Assembly (NCBI GenBank): GCA_035519535.1
Contig: DATIWF010000118.1
Span: forward strand, 4,882 to 68,881
Direction of reading: 5' to 3'
Source of the DNA: DATEGZ01 sp035519535
Lineage (GTDB): Bacteria; Acidobacteriota; Vicinamibacteria; Vicinamibacterales; SCN-69-37
Length of the DNA: 64,000 bases
Shown here: in pieces, positions 1 through 8,181 of the stretch
Numbering within the stretch: position 1 is the stretch's first letter
Layout: the number at the start of each line of letters is the position of its first letter
The notes under the pieces: generated by a model
Told to the model about the DNA's origin: nothing
Database searches by the model: none
The model's input: the letters and a program-made list of their open reading frames with translations, nothing else
Translations under genes and position numbers: made by a program

Positions 1-252
1 AGCGGCAATGCGCGCGACTACGAGCGGCTCGCATTGACGTGGGTGCTGCTCGGGCGGCCCGCGGACTCGATCGGACCGTTCGAGGAGGCCGTCAAGCGCG
101 ACAGCACGTCGGCGACGATTCGACTCAACTACGCCGTGGCGCTCTACTCGGTCGGCCGAAAGGACGACGCCCGCCGTGAGACCGAGGCCACGCTCAAGCT
201 GGATCCGAACTACGACAAGGCCAAGCAGTTCCTGCAGGCGCTGGGCAAGTGA
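1..252 (+). CDS. TPR-repeat protein, C-terminal fragment
   Basis: The reading frame is open from base 1, so the gene begins upstream of the window and only its last 83 residues are seen. The fragment has the helix-turn-helix periodicity of tetratricopeptide repeats: small residues in the A helix (NYAVALYSVGRKDDAR) and a repeat ending in LKLDPNYDKAKQFLQAL. TPRs are protein-interaction scaffolds; no catalytic domain is visible here, and whatever lies upstream decides the function. The stop codon at 250-252 lies inside the left arm of the hairpin at 251-304, so the gene ends in its own putative terminator. Confidence 0.75.
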   Translation, partial: SGNARDYERLALTWVLLGRPADSIGPFEEAVKRDSTSATIRLNYAVALYSVGRKDDARRETEATLKLDPNYDKAKQFLQALGK

Positions 253-304
253 ACACACCGGGTATGATTTTGCAAAAAACCGCAAGACTACGCCCGGTGT
301 GTTC
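251..304. terminator. 12-bp perfect hairpin, CCGGGTAT family
   Basis: GAACACACCGGG (251-262) and CCCGGTGTGTTC (293-304) are perfect reverse complements around a 30-base AT-rich loop that contains GTATGATTTTGC and AAAAAAC. It sits between two convergent genes and overlaps the stop of the TPR gene and the last codons of glk, so it can serve both directions. The CCGGGTAT core recurs in the larger hairpins at 52852-52910 and 62441-62504. Confidence 0.7.
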
Positions 305-1289
305 TCGACGCGGCGCGGACGGCTGCGCCGATGAGTCCCGCGGCGGGGTTGAGAATCACGGACACGGGCAGCGTTCGAAGCAGGTCGACCATCGGTTCCT
401 TGCCGCAGAAGGCCTCGAGGAACCGCCCGCTCTCGAGCGCCGGGAGGATCTTGGGGGCGATGCCGCCGCCGATGTAGATCCCCGCGGTGGCCACGGACCG
501 GAGCGCCAGATTGCCGGCCTCCGCGCCGTACGCCTCGATGAACATGTCGAGCGCCTCGGCGCACTGGCGGCATCGCCCCTCGAGGGCGCACGTGCTAATC
601 GACGCGGGCAGCTCCCCGGGATCGGTGTGCGGGCTCACGGCCGCGCAGCCCACGGCGCCGTTCTGCTGGCCGTGGGTGAAGCGGAACAGGTTGACGAGAC
701 CCGGCCCGGAGATCACGCGCTCGTTGTCGACCCGGCCGAACGCCTTCGCCAGCTCGGCGACGAGGACCAGCTCGCGCTCGGTTCTGGCGGAGAAATCGGC
801 GTGACCGCCCTCGGACGCCGACGGCACGAACTGCCCGTTCACGTTGTGGAGCAGCGCCTCGCCCAGGCCCGTGCCCGCCGCGATGAGCGCGGCGTTGCCC
901 GTCGGCACGGCGACGCCCTCCTGCAGCACGGCGAGCTCGTCGGGCTCGAGCACCGGCACGGCGTAGGCCATCGCCTCGAGGTCGTTGAGCAGCTGGACGG
1001 GACACCCGTGAAAGCGGTCGGCGACGACCGACAGATCGGCGAGCCACGGCACGTTCGTGAGCCGCGCGACCAGGCCGGTGACCGGACCGGCGACGCCGAC
1101 GCACACCGCCTCGATGTCGCGCGCCCCGGTCTCCTCGACGAACGTGCCGACGATGTCGTCCAGACTGTCGAAATCGAGCGTGGCGTACTCGCGGATGACG
1201 AGCGACCGCGGCCGCTCGCCGCGCGGCTGATACAGACCCATGAGGGTCTTGGTGCCGCCGACGTCCGCCGCGAGCAGCATGGCGCTCAT
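288..1289 (-). CDS. glk: Glucokinase
   Basis: Encodes about 333 residues resembling the bacterial Glk family, which phosphorylates glucose with ATP at the entry to glycolysis. Visible are the N-terminal phosphate-binding motif ADVGGTKT near residues 8-15, the sugar-site Asn-Asp in LLNDLEA, the second nucleotide loop AAGTGLGEA, the EGGHADF motif whose Glu and His contact the sugar, and a C-terminal GGGIAPKI. The start was set at the second ATG of a tandem ATG-ATG (1292 and 1289), preceded on the minus strand by GAAAGG; ATG at 1280 is also possible. It is divergent from the BRCT-TPR gene with almost no gap. A cysteine pair (CRQC) after the CAL motif is present but its role is unknown. Confidence 0.9.
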   Translation of the reverse strand: MSAMLLAADVGGTKTLMGLYQPRGERPRSLVIREYATLDFDSLDDIVGTFVEETGARDIEAVCVGVAGPVTGLVARLTNVPWLADLSVVADRFHGCPVQLLNDLEAMAYAVPVLEPDELAVLQEGVAVPTGNAALIAAGTGLGEALLHNVNGQFVPSASEGGHADFSARTERELVLVAELAKAFGRVDNERVISGPGLVNLFRFTHGQQNGAVGCAAVSPHTDPGELPASISTCALEGRCRQCAEALDMFIEAYGAEAGNLALRSVATAGIYIGGGIAPKILPALESGRFLEAFCGKEPMVDLLRTLPVSVILNPAAGLIGAAVRAASRTHRA

Positions 1290-1306
1290 CATACCTTTCG
1301 AGGCCC

Positions 1307-2425
1307 TTGACAGAAGTACCTTCCAGGTCGCATCTTGTCGGAGCCGAACGATCTGTGTCCGCCCCCGCGCCCGTGCCGGCTGAGCGTTCACTTGCCGGAG
1401 AGCAGGTCGCCCTCCTCGGGAAACCGAGCCTGCTGTCCCGGCGCGACACCCGCTCGATTGTCGAGCGGCTCGGCGGGACGTTTTCGTCGGACGTCACACC
1501 CCGCACGACGGTCGTGGTGCTCGCCGGCGAGGCGCGCGAGCTGCCGTCACACGTTCGTCGTGTGCTGTCGGAAGACGATCTCTGCCGCGAGGCGGGGCTG
1601 CCGGACCTCGAGACGCTGCGCGAGCACTACTACTCGGCGCGCGACCTGCGGGGCATGTATCCCGTGATTCGCGACGAGCACCTCCGCTACCTGGAGAAGC
1701 TGGGGTTGATCCGCGCGGTCGCCGGGCGGTACTCGTTCGCGCACGTGCACGTCGTGAAGCAGGCGGCCGCCGAGCTCGAGCGGGGCGCGCCGCTCGGCTC
1801 CGTCCTGCGCGATCTCGCATCGGAGGACCGCGGCCAGCTCGCCCTCGATTTTCAGCCGCCCCGATCCGAGCGCGCGCCCGCCCGCGTCGTGTCGCTGCCG
1901 TCGCCACGAGCCGTGGACCCCCCGCTGTTTCCGACCGAGCGCGCCCAGCAGCTGTCGTCCGCCAACTACGGCCTGGCGGCGAAGTACTTCCTCGAGGGCG
2001 CCGAGCTCGACGACGGCGAGGAGCGCAACCTCGACGCGGCGGCCGCGGCCTATCGCCGCGCGTTGCTGTTCGACCCGCACCTCGTGCCCGCGCTCGTGAA
2101 TCTCGCCAACATCCACTACGAGCGCGACGAGCTCGTCGAGGCCGAAGCGCTCTACGAGAAGGCCAGCCGCGTCGACGGCGAGTGCTTCGAGGCGTTCTTC
2201 AACCTCGGCAACATCCATCACGACCTCGCGCGCTACGCCGAGGCGGTCGGCGCGTATCGCGACGCGCTGACGATCAATCCGGGCTACCCGGAGGCGCACT
2301 TCTATCTGGCGGTGACGCTCGAGAAGCTCGGCCGATCGACCGAGGCCAAGCCCCACTGGAAGCTCTATCGCGACCTGGCGCCCGACGGCGAGTTCGCGGA
2401 GCTCGCGAAGGAATTTTCCGACTGA
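1307..2425 (+). CDS. BRCT-MerR-TPR protein of unknown role
   Basis: A three-part protein of up to 372 residues. Residues 35-95 look like a BRCT domain (LGKPSLLSRRD, then GGTF and VLSEDDL). Residues 105-165 look like a MerR-type winged helix (YYSARDLRGMYP, LRYLEKLGLI). After a Pro/Arg-rich linker, residues 215-370 form about four TPRs (AAYRRALLFDPHLVPALVNL and similar). The combination suggests a DNA- or protein-binding regulator, but the target is unknown. The start is uncertain: TTG at 1307 gives the full frame, GTG at 1355 would remove 16 residues without touching a domain. Its stop abuts the stop of the convergent methyltransferase gene. Confidence 0.75.
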   Translation: MTEVPSRSHLVGAERSVSAPAPVPAERSLAGEQVALLGKPSLLSRRDTRSIVERLGGTFSSDVTPRTTVVVLAGEARELPSHVRRVLSEDDLCREAGLPDLETLREHYYSARDLRGMYPVIRDEHLRYLEKLGLIRAVAGRYSFAHVHVVKQAAAELERGAPLGSVLRDLASEDRGQLALDFQPPRSERAPARVVSLPSPRAVDPPLFPTERAQQLSSANYGLAAKYFLEGAELDDGEERNLDAAAAAYRRALLFDPHLVPALVNLANIHYERDELVEAEALYEKASRVDGECFEAFFNLGNIHHDLARYAEAVGAYRDALTINPGYPEAHFYLAVTLEKLGRSTEAKPHWKLYRDLAPDGEFAELAKEFSD

Positions 2426-3103
2426 CTAACGCCGCCTCGGCTGGCGCACGCCGACGACGACGGCGAAGCCGCCGCGACGCCACGGCACGTCCACGCCGAA
2501 GCCGGCCCGCTCGAGCCAGGCGACTTCATCGTTGAGCGGGAAGTAGGTGTCCTCTTTGGCCCAGGCGCGGAGGAAGCGCGTCGCGCCTGCGGCGCCATAC
2601 ACGGCCGCGAGGTGGGCGTGCCAGGCGTCGCGATCGCGCGCCTGAAGACGCGCGTGCGACGAAAGAAAACAATCGGCGCTGATCGCGACGCCGCCCGGTC
2701 GCAGGGCCGCAGCGAGCCGCCGATAGAGCGCGGCCTTCCGCGCCGGCGTGCGGACGTGGTGGAGCGCGAACGACGAGGTGACCGCGTCGCACGCGGGCAG
2801 CGGCGCCGACAGAAAGTCGTCGCGAATCGTCGTCACGCGCCCGCCGAGGCGCTGGCGCGCGAGCGACAGCATCGCCCCGTCCGTGTCGAGGCCGATGATC
2901 CGCGCGCCAGGCACGACGCGGAGACACCGCGCGGCGAGCGCGCCCGATCCGATCCCGAGCTCGAGCACGACCGGCGCGCGGCGCCGCACGAGACACAGCG
3001 CCGCCGCGGCCTCGCCGAGCATCTCCTCGTAGCCGGGGATGAACGTGCGGATCTTCGTGTCGTAGTCGTCGATGCGTATGCCGAGATGAGAAGCCACGCC
3101 CAT
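2426..3103 (-). CDS. Class I SAM-dependent methyltransferase
   Basis: Encodes 225 residues. The SAM-binding motif I is VLELGIGSGALA, followed by the acidic ribose-binding segment IIGLDTDGAML and a motif-II-like DAVTSSFALHHV. This is the Methyltransf_25/12 type Rossmann fold; the substrate cannot be told. The start is ATG 3103, one base after the stop of the upstream FkbM gene and preceded by GGAGG, so translation is probably coupled. It is the last gene of a minus-strand run infA-DEAD helicase-FkbM-methyltransferase. Confidence 0.85.
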   Translation of the reverse strand: MGVASHLGIRIDDYDTKIRTFIPGYEEMLGEAAAALCLVRRRAPVVLELGIGSGALAARCLRVVPGARIIGLDTDGAMLSLARQRLGGRVTTIRDDFLSAPLPACDAVTSSFALHHVRTPARKAALYRRLAAALRPGGVAISADCFLSSHARLQARDRDAWHAHLAAVYGAAGATRFLRAWAKEDTYFPLNDEVAWLERAGFGVDVPWRRGGFAVVVGVRQPRRR

Positions 3104-3104
3104 G

Positions 3105-3866
3105 TCATCGTCCTCCAGCCGGGGCCGGCCGCCGGCACCAGAGCGGACTGTTCCAGCCGCGCGTCGGATCCTCGACGCGGCGGCCGTCGAGCGTCCACAG
3201 CTCGTAGCCGTGCGCCTGCAGCTCGTCGCGCACGCCCGCCTGTTCTTCCGGACCGTGCAGCTCGATGTAGATCTCGGGTGCAGCGGTCGCAACCAGCCGC
3301 CGCGCGCCGCGCAGCGCGGCCGCCGCGGCGCCCTCGATGTCGATCTTGATCAGATCCGGACGACCGTGCGTCTCGGCGAGCGAGTCGAGCGATACCGCGC
3401 GCACCGCGAACGTCTCTGCGCCGGGATTATCGTACGTAAGCTCGACATCGCGCAGCTTGCCCTGTGTCGGGCGCGCCGGGGCGTAGGTGAACGTGAGCTG
3501 GCCCTCGCGCTCGGCGGCGGCCGCCTGGATCGCCTGCGCGTTGGCCAGTCGATTGCGCTGGATGTTGCGCGCGAGACTCGCGAACTCCGCAGGCGCCGGT
3601 TCAATCGAGACCACCCGCCCTTCCGGGCCGACGAGCGACGCGAAGATCATCGTCATCTGTCCCTTGTTGGCGCCGACGTCGAATACCGTCATGCCGCGGC
3701 GGACGTGGTGGGCGAAGTGGCGGGGCGCCGCGCCCCGGGATCCAAGCGCGTAGCTCAGCCCGATGCCGGGCTCGACGACGAACCGCAAGCCGCGCGCCGG
3801 GCCGCGCAGCACGCGACGTTCGGCGCCCATCGGGGCGAGGAGACGAGCAAGTCGCTCGGCAAGCAT
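3105..3866 (-). CDS. FkbM-family methyltransferase
   Basis: Encodes 253 residues. Motif I is VFDVGANKGQMTMIF, followed by VVSIEPAPAEF and the family's conserved LIKIDIEGAAAAALRGA near residue 175, which together are diagnostic for FkbM methyltransferases. Known members methylate oxygen atoms on sugars or polyketides. No glycan or polyketide cluster is seen nearby, so the substrate is open. A 10-bp dyad (3871-3917) separates it from the helicase gene upstream. Confidence 0.88.
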   Translation of the reverse strand: MLAERLARLLAPMGAERRVLRGPARGLRFVVEPGIGLSYALGSRGAAPRHFAHHVRRGMTVFDVGANKGQMTMIFASLVGPEGRVVSIEPAPAEFASLARNIQRNRLANAQAIQAAAAEREGQLTFTYAPARPTQGKLRDVELTYDNPGAETFAVRAVSLDSLAETHGRPDLIKIDIEGAAAAALRGARRLVATAAPEIYIELHGPEEQAGVRDELQAHGYELWTLDGRRVEDPTRGWNSPLWCRRPAPAGGR

Positions 3867-3870
3867 CTCA

Positions 3871-3917
3871 GTCAGGCACTGGGCGCCAGGCGCGAGCGCG
3901 GCTGCCGAGTGCCTGAC
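3871..3917. repeat. CAGGCACTGG-type dyad
   Basis: GTCAGGCACT (3871-3880) and AGTGCCTGAC (3908-3917) are perfect reverse complements; the 27-base interior is GC-rich. It lies between the helicase stop and the FkbM start. The same word GGCACTGG occurs in the elements at 5449-5530 and 11764-11855. It could terminate the helicase transcript or reduce read-through into the methyltransferase genes. Confidence 0.7.
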
Positions 3918-3921
3918 CCCG

Positions 3922-5187
3922 TCATTCGAACTTCAGGCCAAAGGCTTTTTCGATCGCTTCGAGATCGTGTCGCTCCGACGGATCCGCGAGCGTGAGGGCG
4001 TGTCCCGTGGCGTCGTAGCGGCCGGTGCGGCCCACGCGATGGACGTACGAGTCGAGGCCGTGCGGCACTTCGTAGTTGACGATGAGCCCGACGTCGTCGA
4101 TGTCGAGGCCGCGCGCGGCGACGTCGGTCGCCACCAGCACCTTCGTGCGGCCGGCGCGGAAGCTCTCGATGGCGGCGGTCCGATCCTTCTGCGATCGGTC
4201 GGCGTGAATCGCCTCGGCGCGCAGCCCGGAGGCCGCCAGCTGCCGCGCGAGCCGCTCGGTGCCGATCTTCGTGTTGACGAACACGATCGCGGGTTCGTGC
4301 GTGCGGCGCAGGTACTTCGCCAGGAAGCCGACTTTCTCGCGGGCGGGGAGCACCTTCGCCTCGTGCGAGATCGTCTTGGCCGGGCCGCGCCGCGATCCGA
4401 CCTGGATGAACACCGCGCCCGGCGCCAGCGCGTCCGCGAACCGCATGACTTCCTCGGGCATCGTCGCCGAGAAGAGCATCGTCTGGCGCGACGAGGACGC
4501 CGGCAGCGCTTCGGCGATCTTGCGGACATCCGGCCAGAAGCCCATGTCCATCATGCGGTCGGCCTCGTCGAGGACGAAGACCTCGAGCTTGGAAAAGTCG
4601 CCGACGTTGCTGCGCATGTGGTCGAGCAGCCGGCCGGGCGTAGCGACGACGATGTCGACGCCCGCCTGGAGGGAGCGCTCCTGCGGACCCATCGGCACGC
4701 CGCCGTAGACGGCAGCGCTCGCGACGGGCGCGTGATAGGCGAATCCCTGAATCTCGTCGTCGATTTGCGTGGCCAGCTCGCGCGTCGGCGCGAGAATCAG
4801 CGCGCGCGTCGCGTGGTGCGACTGACGCGGGCCGGCCTCGCGATCCTCGCGAATCAGTTTCGACAGCACGGGCAGCACGTACGCGGCGGTCTTGCCCGTG
4901 CCGGTTTCGGCGCAGCCGATGACGTCGCGTCCCGCCATCGCGTACGGCAGCACCGCGCTCTGGATCGGCGTGGTCTGCTCGAAGCCCCGTTGGGCGAGTG
5001 CGTTGAGGAGCGCCGGCTCGGTGACGACGGCCGTGAACGGGACGGGCGCGGGATCGAACGGCGCCGACTCGCGCGCGGCCGCCGTGGACGAGGAGCGGCC
5101 CGGTGGCCGGCCGTGTGGCGGCGATCCGCGGCGGCCGCGCCGCCGGCGGCCGGGCCGGTGACCATGAGGTTTGTGTTCAGTCGTCAA
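3922..5187 (-). CDS. DEAD-box RNA helicase, RhlE-like
   Basis: Encodes 421 residues with the full helicase motif set in order: Q motif (GFEQTTPIQ), I (AETGTGKT), Ia (PTRELA), Ib (TPGR), II (DEAD), III (SAT), IV (IVFVNTK), V (VATDVAARGLD) and VI (HRVGRTGR). The N-terminal 35 residues are basic, His/Arg/Pro-rich and probably disordered. These enzymes use ATP to unwind short RNA duplexes in ribosome assembly or RNA decay. It follows infA by 12 bases, so a translation-related role under joint expression is likely. There is no C-terminal extension; the protein ends just after the helicase core. Confidence 0.93.
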   Translation of the reverse strand: MTTEHKPHGHRPGRRRRGRRGSPPHGRPPGRSSSTAAARESAPFDPAPVPFTAVVTEPALLNALAQRGFEQTTPIQSAVLPYAMAGRDVIGCAETGTGKTAAYVLPVLSKLIREDREAGPRQSHHATRALILAPTRELATQIDDEIQGFAYHAPVASAAVYGGVPMGPQERSLQAGVDIVVATPGRLLDHMRSNVGDFSKLEVFVLDEADRMMDMGFWPDVRKIAEALPASSSRQTMLFSATMPEEVMRFADALAPGAVFIQVGSRRGPAKTISHEAKVLPAREKVGFLAKYLRRTHEPAIVFVNTKIGTERLARQLAASGLRAEAIHADRSQKDRTAAIESFRAGRTKVLVATDVAARGLDIDDVGLIVNYEVPHGLDSYVHRVGRTGRYDATGHALTLADPSERHDLEAIEKAFGLKFE

Positions 5188-5199
5188 GCGGTTGTCGAG

Positions 5200-5418
5200 C
5201 TACCGAGCGCGGAACGTGATGATGCCCCGGACCGGATCGTACGGCGACACGCCGACGGTCACGCGATCCCCGGGTACGACTTTGATGCGGAAGCGGCGCA
5301 TCCGGCCGCTCAATTGCGCCAGGACCTCCTGGCCGGAATCCACCTGCACCCGATAGAGCCCGCCGCTGTGCACGGCGATGACGGTGCCTTGGACATCAAT
5401 GAGGTCGTCCTTGCTCAA
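5200..5418 (-). CDS. infA: Translation initiation factor IF-1
   Basis: A 72-residue OB-fold protein of exactly the usual IF-1 length. It opens with SKDDLIDVQGTVIAVHSGGLYRV and ends with the family's DPVRGIITFRAR. IF-1 binds the ribosomal A site during initiation. The start codon is TTG (minus strand, 5416-5418), supported by AAAGGA eight bases upstream; no ATG is available in frame. It is not in a ribosomal-protein cluster here but leads a small operon with the DEAD-box helicase. Confidence 0.95.
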   Translation of the reverse strand: MSKDDLIDVQGTVIAVHSGGLYRVQVDSGQEVLAQLSGRMRRFRIKVVPGDRVTVGVSPYDPVRGIITFRAR

Positions 5419-5448
5419 ATTCGCTGTCCTTTCATCCCTACAAGCATA

Positions 5449-5530
5449 TCAGGCACAGGCACAGCAGATCAGGCACCAGGCACTGGGCTTCAGGCACTGG
5501 CTCGTGCCTATGGCCGAATGCCTAAGGCCT
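5449..5530. repeat. CAGGCACTGG-type reiterated dyad
   Basis: The left half repeats TCAGGCAC, CAGGCAC and CAGGCACTGG; the right half carries GTGCCTA, ATGCCTAA and GGCCTGA, so the whole can fold on itself. It separates infA from the acyltransferase fusion gene, and its right end contains that gene's stop codon. It is a likely terminator for the fusion gene and lies upstream of infA. Confidence 0.65.
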
Positions 5531-8137
5531 GACTTCGAGCGCCCGCACCGCGTCCTCCACTTGGCGGGCGAGCGAAACGTAGTCCTCCCCCTCGAGCCTC
5601 ATCGGTGCGCCGAAGCTGATCGTCACCGGGCCGCGCTTGGGCCACTTCCACCTGGGATGAAGCACCTTGTCGAGGTTATCGAGCCGGACGGGGACGACCG
5701 GCACGCCGAGCCGGGCGCCGATCATCGCGACGCCCGGACGGAAGCGCGCCATCCGGCCCGTCTCGTGGCGCTCGCCCTCCGGAAAGATCAGGACGGAGTA
5801 CCCGTCGCCGGTGATGTCGCCGATGTAGCGCAGCGTCTGCCGCGTGCCGGCCTCTCGCTGCGGCAGCGGGAAGGCATTGAAGAACAGGCACGACAGGTAG
5901 TAGTTGAGGCTGTTCGTGAACCATTCGCGGCGCGTGAACTCCTTCGGGAAGAAATGCGCGCGGAAGAACTCCTTCGCCATCGCCGGGGCGACGGCATACC
6001 GCCATCGCCGCGGGAGCGCGAGAAAAATCGCCGGCGTGTCCATGTGGCTCTGATGATTGGCCGCGAAGATCACCGGCTCGCGGAGGCCCGCGAGATGCTC
6101 GAGGCCCACGACCTCCATTTTCAGGAACACGCGGGCGAGCGGCAGGATCCACGTGGGCAGGCTGACGCGTCGCAGGAACCAGGCGAGGCGCGTGCGATTC
6201 CACGACGGGAAGGCGATCGGTTCGCCGGAACCTCTAGCTTCCGGCTTCTCGCTTCGAACGTGATCCGCGGAGGCGCCGGCGGGCAGCGCGTCGGCTCGAA
6301 CAAGCGACGCGAGATCGCCCAGGGTCTTCGCTTCGGCCAACGCCGACTCGTCCAGCGTGACCTGAAAGGCTTCTTCGAGCGCCATCAGCATCTCGACGCG
6401 ATCGAGCGAGCTCAGTCCGAGCTCGTCGAGCGTCGTGGCAGGCGTGAGCTCGTGCCCCGCCACGAATCGCGCGACGACCTCCTGCACCGTCGTCGCGTGG
6501 CTCGCGGCCGCCGGAGCGCCCGCGGCTTCGCCCGCGACCCATCGGTGCAGCTCGCGCCGTTTGAGCTTCTGCGTGCCCTCCGTGCGCGGCAGCGCGTCGC
6601 CGGGCCAAATGGACGTGCTCCACACCCGCTGGTGATCCTCGAGCGTCGCGTTCGCGCCGCGCACGATCTGCGGCACGTCCGCGCCGGGCTCGACAATCAG
6701 CACCGCGTGAACGCGTTCTTCGCCATCCACCCGGCGCCCGACCACGCCGGCGTCCTTGACGCCCGGCTGCGCCAGCAGCGTGCGTTCGACGTCCTCGGGG
6801 AAGACTTTCAGCCCCTGCGGCGTCGCGATCATCTCTTTCTTGCGGCCCTTGATCACGAGCCGGCCCGTCGGATCGAGCCCGCCGATGTCGCCGGTGTGAA
6901 ACCAGCCGTCCTCGAAGGCCTCGCTCGTGTCGACCGTGCCGGCTCCTCCGCCGCCAGCGGCCGGCCGGTAGTACCCGGACGTGACGTTCTCGCCGCGCAC
7001 CAGGATCTCGCCGTCGGGCGCGATCCGGATCTCGACGCCTTCAATCGGCGTGCCCACCGTGCCGCGCGAGGCGCGAAACGGATGATTGAGCGTGACGATC
7101 GGCGCCGTCTCCGTCAGGCCGTAGCCCTGCACGACGAGAAAACCGAGCTTGCGCCAGAACGCCTCGAGGTCCGGATCGAGCGGCGCCGCGCCGCAGACGA
7201 CGCACCAGAACTTCCAGCCGAACATCCGGTGCACGGCGCGGTACCGCCACCACCGCCAGAGCCAGTGCCTGGCGGCGAGCACGTCGGCTTCCTTCGTGAT
7301 TGGCGCCACGCGCTCGATGTGGCCGCGCAGCACATCGAGCACCTTCGGCACGCACACGAGCACCGAGATGCGCCGCGACTTGATCTGATGCAGGATCTCC
7401 GTCGGGCTGTAGCCGTGCGAGAAGACGACGGTGCCGGCGAGCATTGGCGGCACGAACGTCGCCATCGACTGGCCGAACATGTGGCTGAGGGGCAGGAGAT
7501 TCAGAAACCGTACGGGGTGGAACGGCCGCTCGTACTTCAGGTACTTCCGGACCTCGCGCTCGATCGGGACGATGTTCGCCAGCAGGTTCTTGTGCGTGAT
7601 CGTGACGCCTTTGGGATCGGCCGTCGCGCCGGAGGTGAAGATGATCTCCGCCAGCGTGGAACCGGTCACCGCGTTCGCTTGGGTTCCCGGAGGTTCCTGG
7701 AGGATCCCGGGGGCTCTGGGGCCTGAGGCCTCGGGCCCGGCGCCTGGCGCCAACTCCCTCAACCTCCACACTCGCGCCTTGAGCCCCGCCGGCGCTTCGA
7801 CCTCCTCGCCGACGAGGACGCACTTGGCCTCGACGATCCCGGCGATGCGCGCGAGAAGATCGGCGGACGCGCGAAAATCCACGGGCACGACCACGGCGCG
7901 CCGCAGCAGGCAGCCCCAGAGCGCGACGACCCACTCGATGCGGTTCTCCGACCAGATCACCACCTTGTCGTCCGCGCCGATTCCGGCCGCGGCCAGCCGG
8001 TTCGCAAACGCCCGCGCGCCCTCGGCGACCTGTCGATACGTCGCCTGACGGACGCGGTATCCGTCGTCGTGCACGAGGAAGGGCTCGTCGATGGACGCGA
8101 AATCCGCGAAGAAGTCGAGGAGGGAGTCGCGGCGCAT
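5522..8137 (-). CDS. AMP-ligase / ACP / PlsC acyltransferase fusion
   Basis: An 871-residue protein of three domains. Residues 1-530 are an acyl-activating enzyme, with TSGATADPKG near 168, YGLTETAP and GWFHTGDIGGLDPTGRLVIKGRKK. An acyl carrier domain follows, with Ser in GLSSLDRVEM near 577 as the expected phosphopantetheine site. The last ~200 residues are a PlsC-type acyltransferase with HX4D in NHQSHMD near 695 and FPEGERH. The likely role is activating a fatty acid, holding it on the built-in ACP and transferring it to a lysophospholipid, similar in logic to Aas but with its own carrier and the opposite domain order. Two low-complexity inserts (codons at 7679-7752 and 6229-6262) resemble the window's intergenic repeats. 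Start ATG 8137 follows a TATCAT box by eight bases. Confidence 0.88.
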   Translation of the reverse strand: MRRDSLLDFFADFASIDEPFLVHDDGYRVRQATYRQVAEGARAFANRLAAAGIGADDKVVIWSENRIEWVVALWGCLLRRAVVVPVDFRASADLLARIAGIVEAKCVLVGEEVEAPAGLKARVWRLRELAPGAGPEASGPRAPGILQEPPGTQANAVTGSTLAEIIFTSGATADPKGVTITHKNLLANIVPIEREVRKYLKYERPFHPVRFLNLLPLSHMFGQSMATFVPPMLAGTVVFSHGYSPTEILHQIKSRRISVLVCVPKVLDVLRGHIERVAPITKEADVLAARHWLWRWWRYRAVHRMFGWKFWCVVCGAAPLDPDLEAFWRKLGFLVVQGYGLTETAPIVTLNHPFRASRGTVGTPIEGVEIRIAPDGEILVRGENVTSGYYRPAAGGGGAGTVDTSEAFEDGWFHTGDIGGLDPTGRLVIKGRKKEMIATPQGLKVFPEDVERTLLAQPGVKDAGVVGRRVDGEERVHAVLIVEPGADVPQIVRGANATLEDHQRVWSTSIWPGDALPRTEGTQKLKRRELHRWVAGEAAGAPAAASHATTVQEVVARFVAGHELTPATTLDELGLSSLDRVEMLMALEEAFQVTLDESALAEAKTLGDLASLVRADALPAGASADHVRSEKPEARGSGEPIAFPSWNRTRLAWFLRRVSLPTWILPLARVFLKMEVVGLEHLAGLREPVIFAANHQSHMDTPAIFLALPRRWRYAVAPAMAKEFFRAHFFPKEFTRREWFTNSLNYYLSCLFFNAFPLPQREAGTRQTLRYIGDITGDGYSVLIFPEGERHETGRMARFRPGVAMIGARLGVPVVPVRLDNLDKVLHPRWKWPKRGPVTISFGAPMRLEGEDYVSLARQVEDAVRALEVRP
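6229..6262. repeat. GAAGCCAGAAG-type repeat inside a gene
   Basis: The segment around CTTCCGGCTTCTCGCTTCGA matches, with few changes, the intergenic words at 10071-10110, 25030-25059 and 53511-53550. Here it lies inside the fusion gene and is translated in frame as VRSEKPEARGSGE, the linker between the ACP and PlsC domains. Confidence 0.6.
7679..7752. repeat. Low-complexity dyad inside a gene
   Basis: A stretch of GGTTCCCGGAGGTTCCTGGA followed by GGGGCCTGAGGCCTCGGG and GGCGCCTGGCGCC, with several short inverted words. It encodes about 25 residues rich in Gly, Pro and Ala just before the ATP-binding loop of the ligase domain, where the family normally has no insertion. It looks like an expanded simple-sequence dyad captured in frame. 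Confidence 0.5.
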
Positions 8138-8145
8138 CCGGGAAA

Positions 8146-8151
8146 ATGATA
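8146..8151 (-). promoter_or_regulatory. -10 box of the acyltransferase fusion gene
   Basis: TATCAT on the minus strand ends eight bases before ATG 8137. No good -35 hexamer is seen. At this spacing the transcript would start at or within a base or two of the start codon, so the mRNA is probably leaderless. The same layout is seen before the genes starting at 10818, 44632, 54310 and 63570. Confidence 0.5.
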
Positions 8152-8181
8152 CAAACTTGGGACCCCAGGCATCGGGAAATA

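Noticed and set aside
3763..7726. Long plus-strand frames opposite the helicase, infA and acyltransferase fusion
   Set aside because: Same composition artefact; the opposite strand has complete motif sets.
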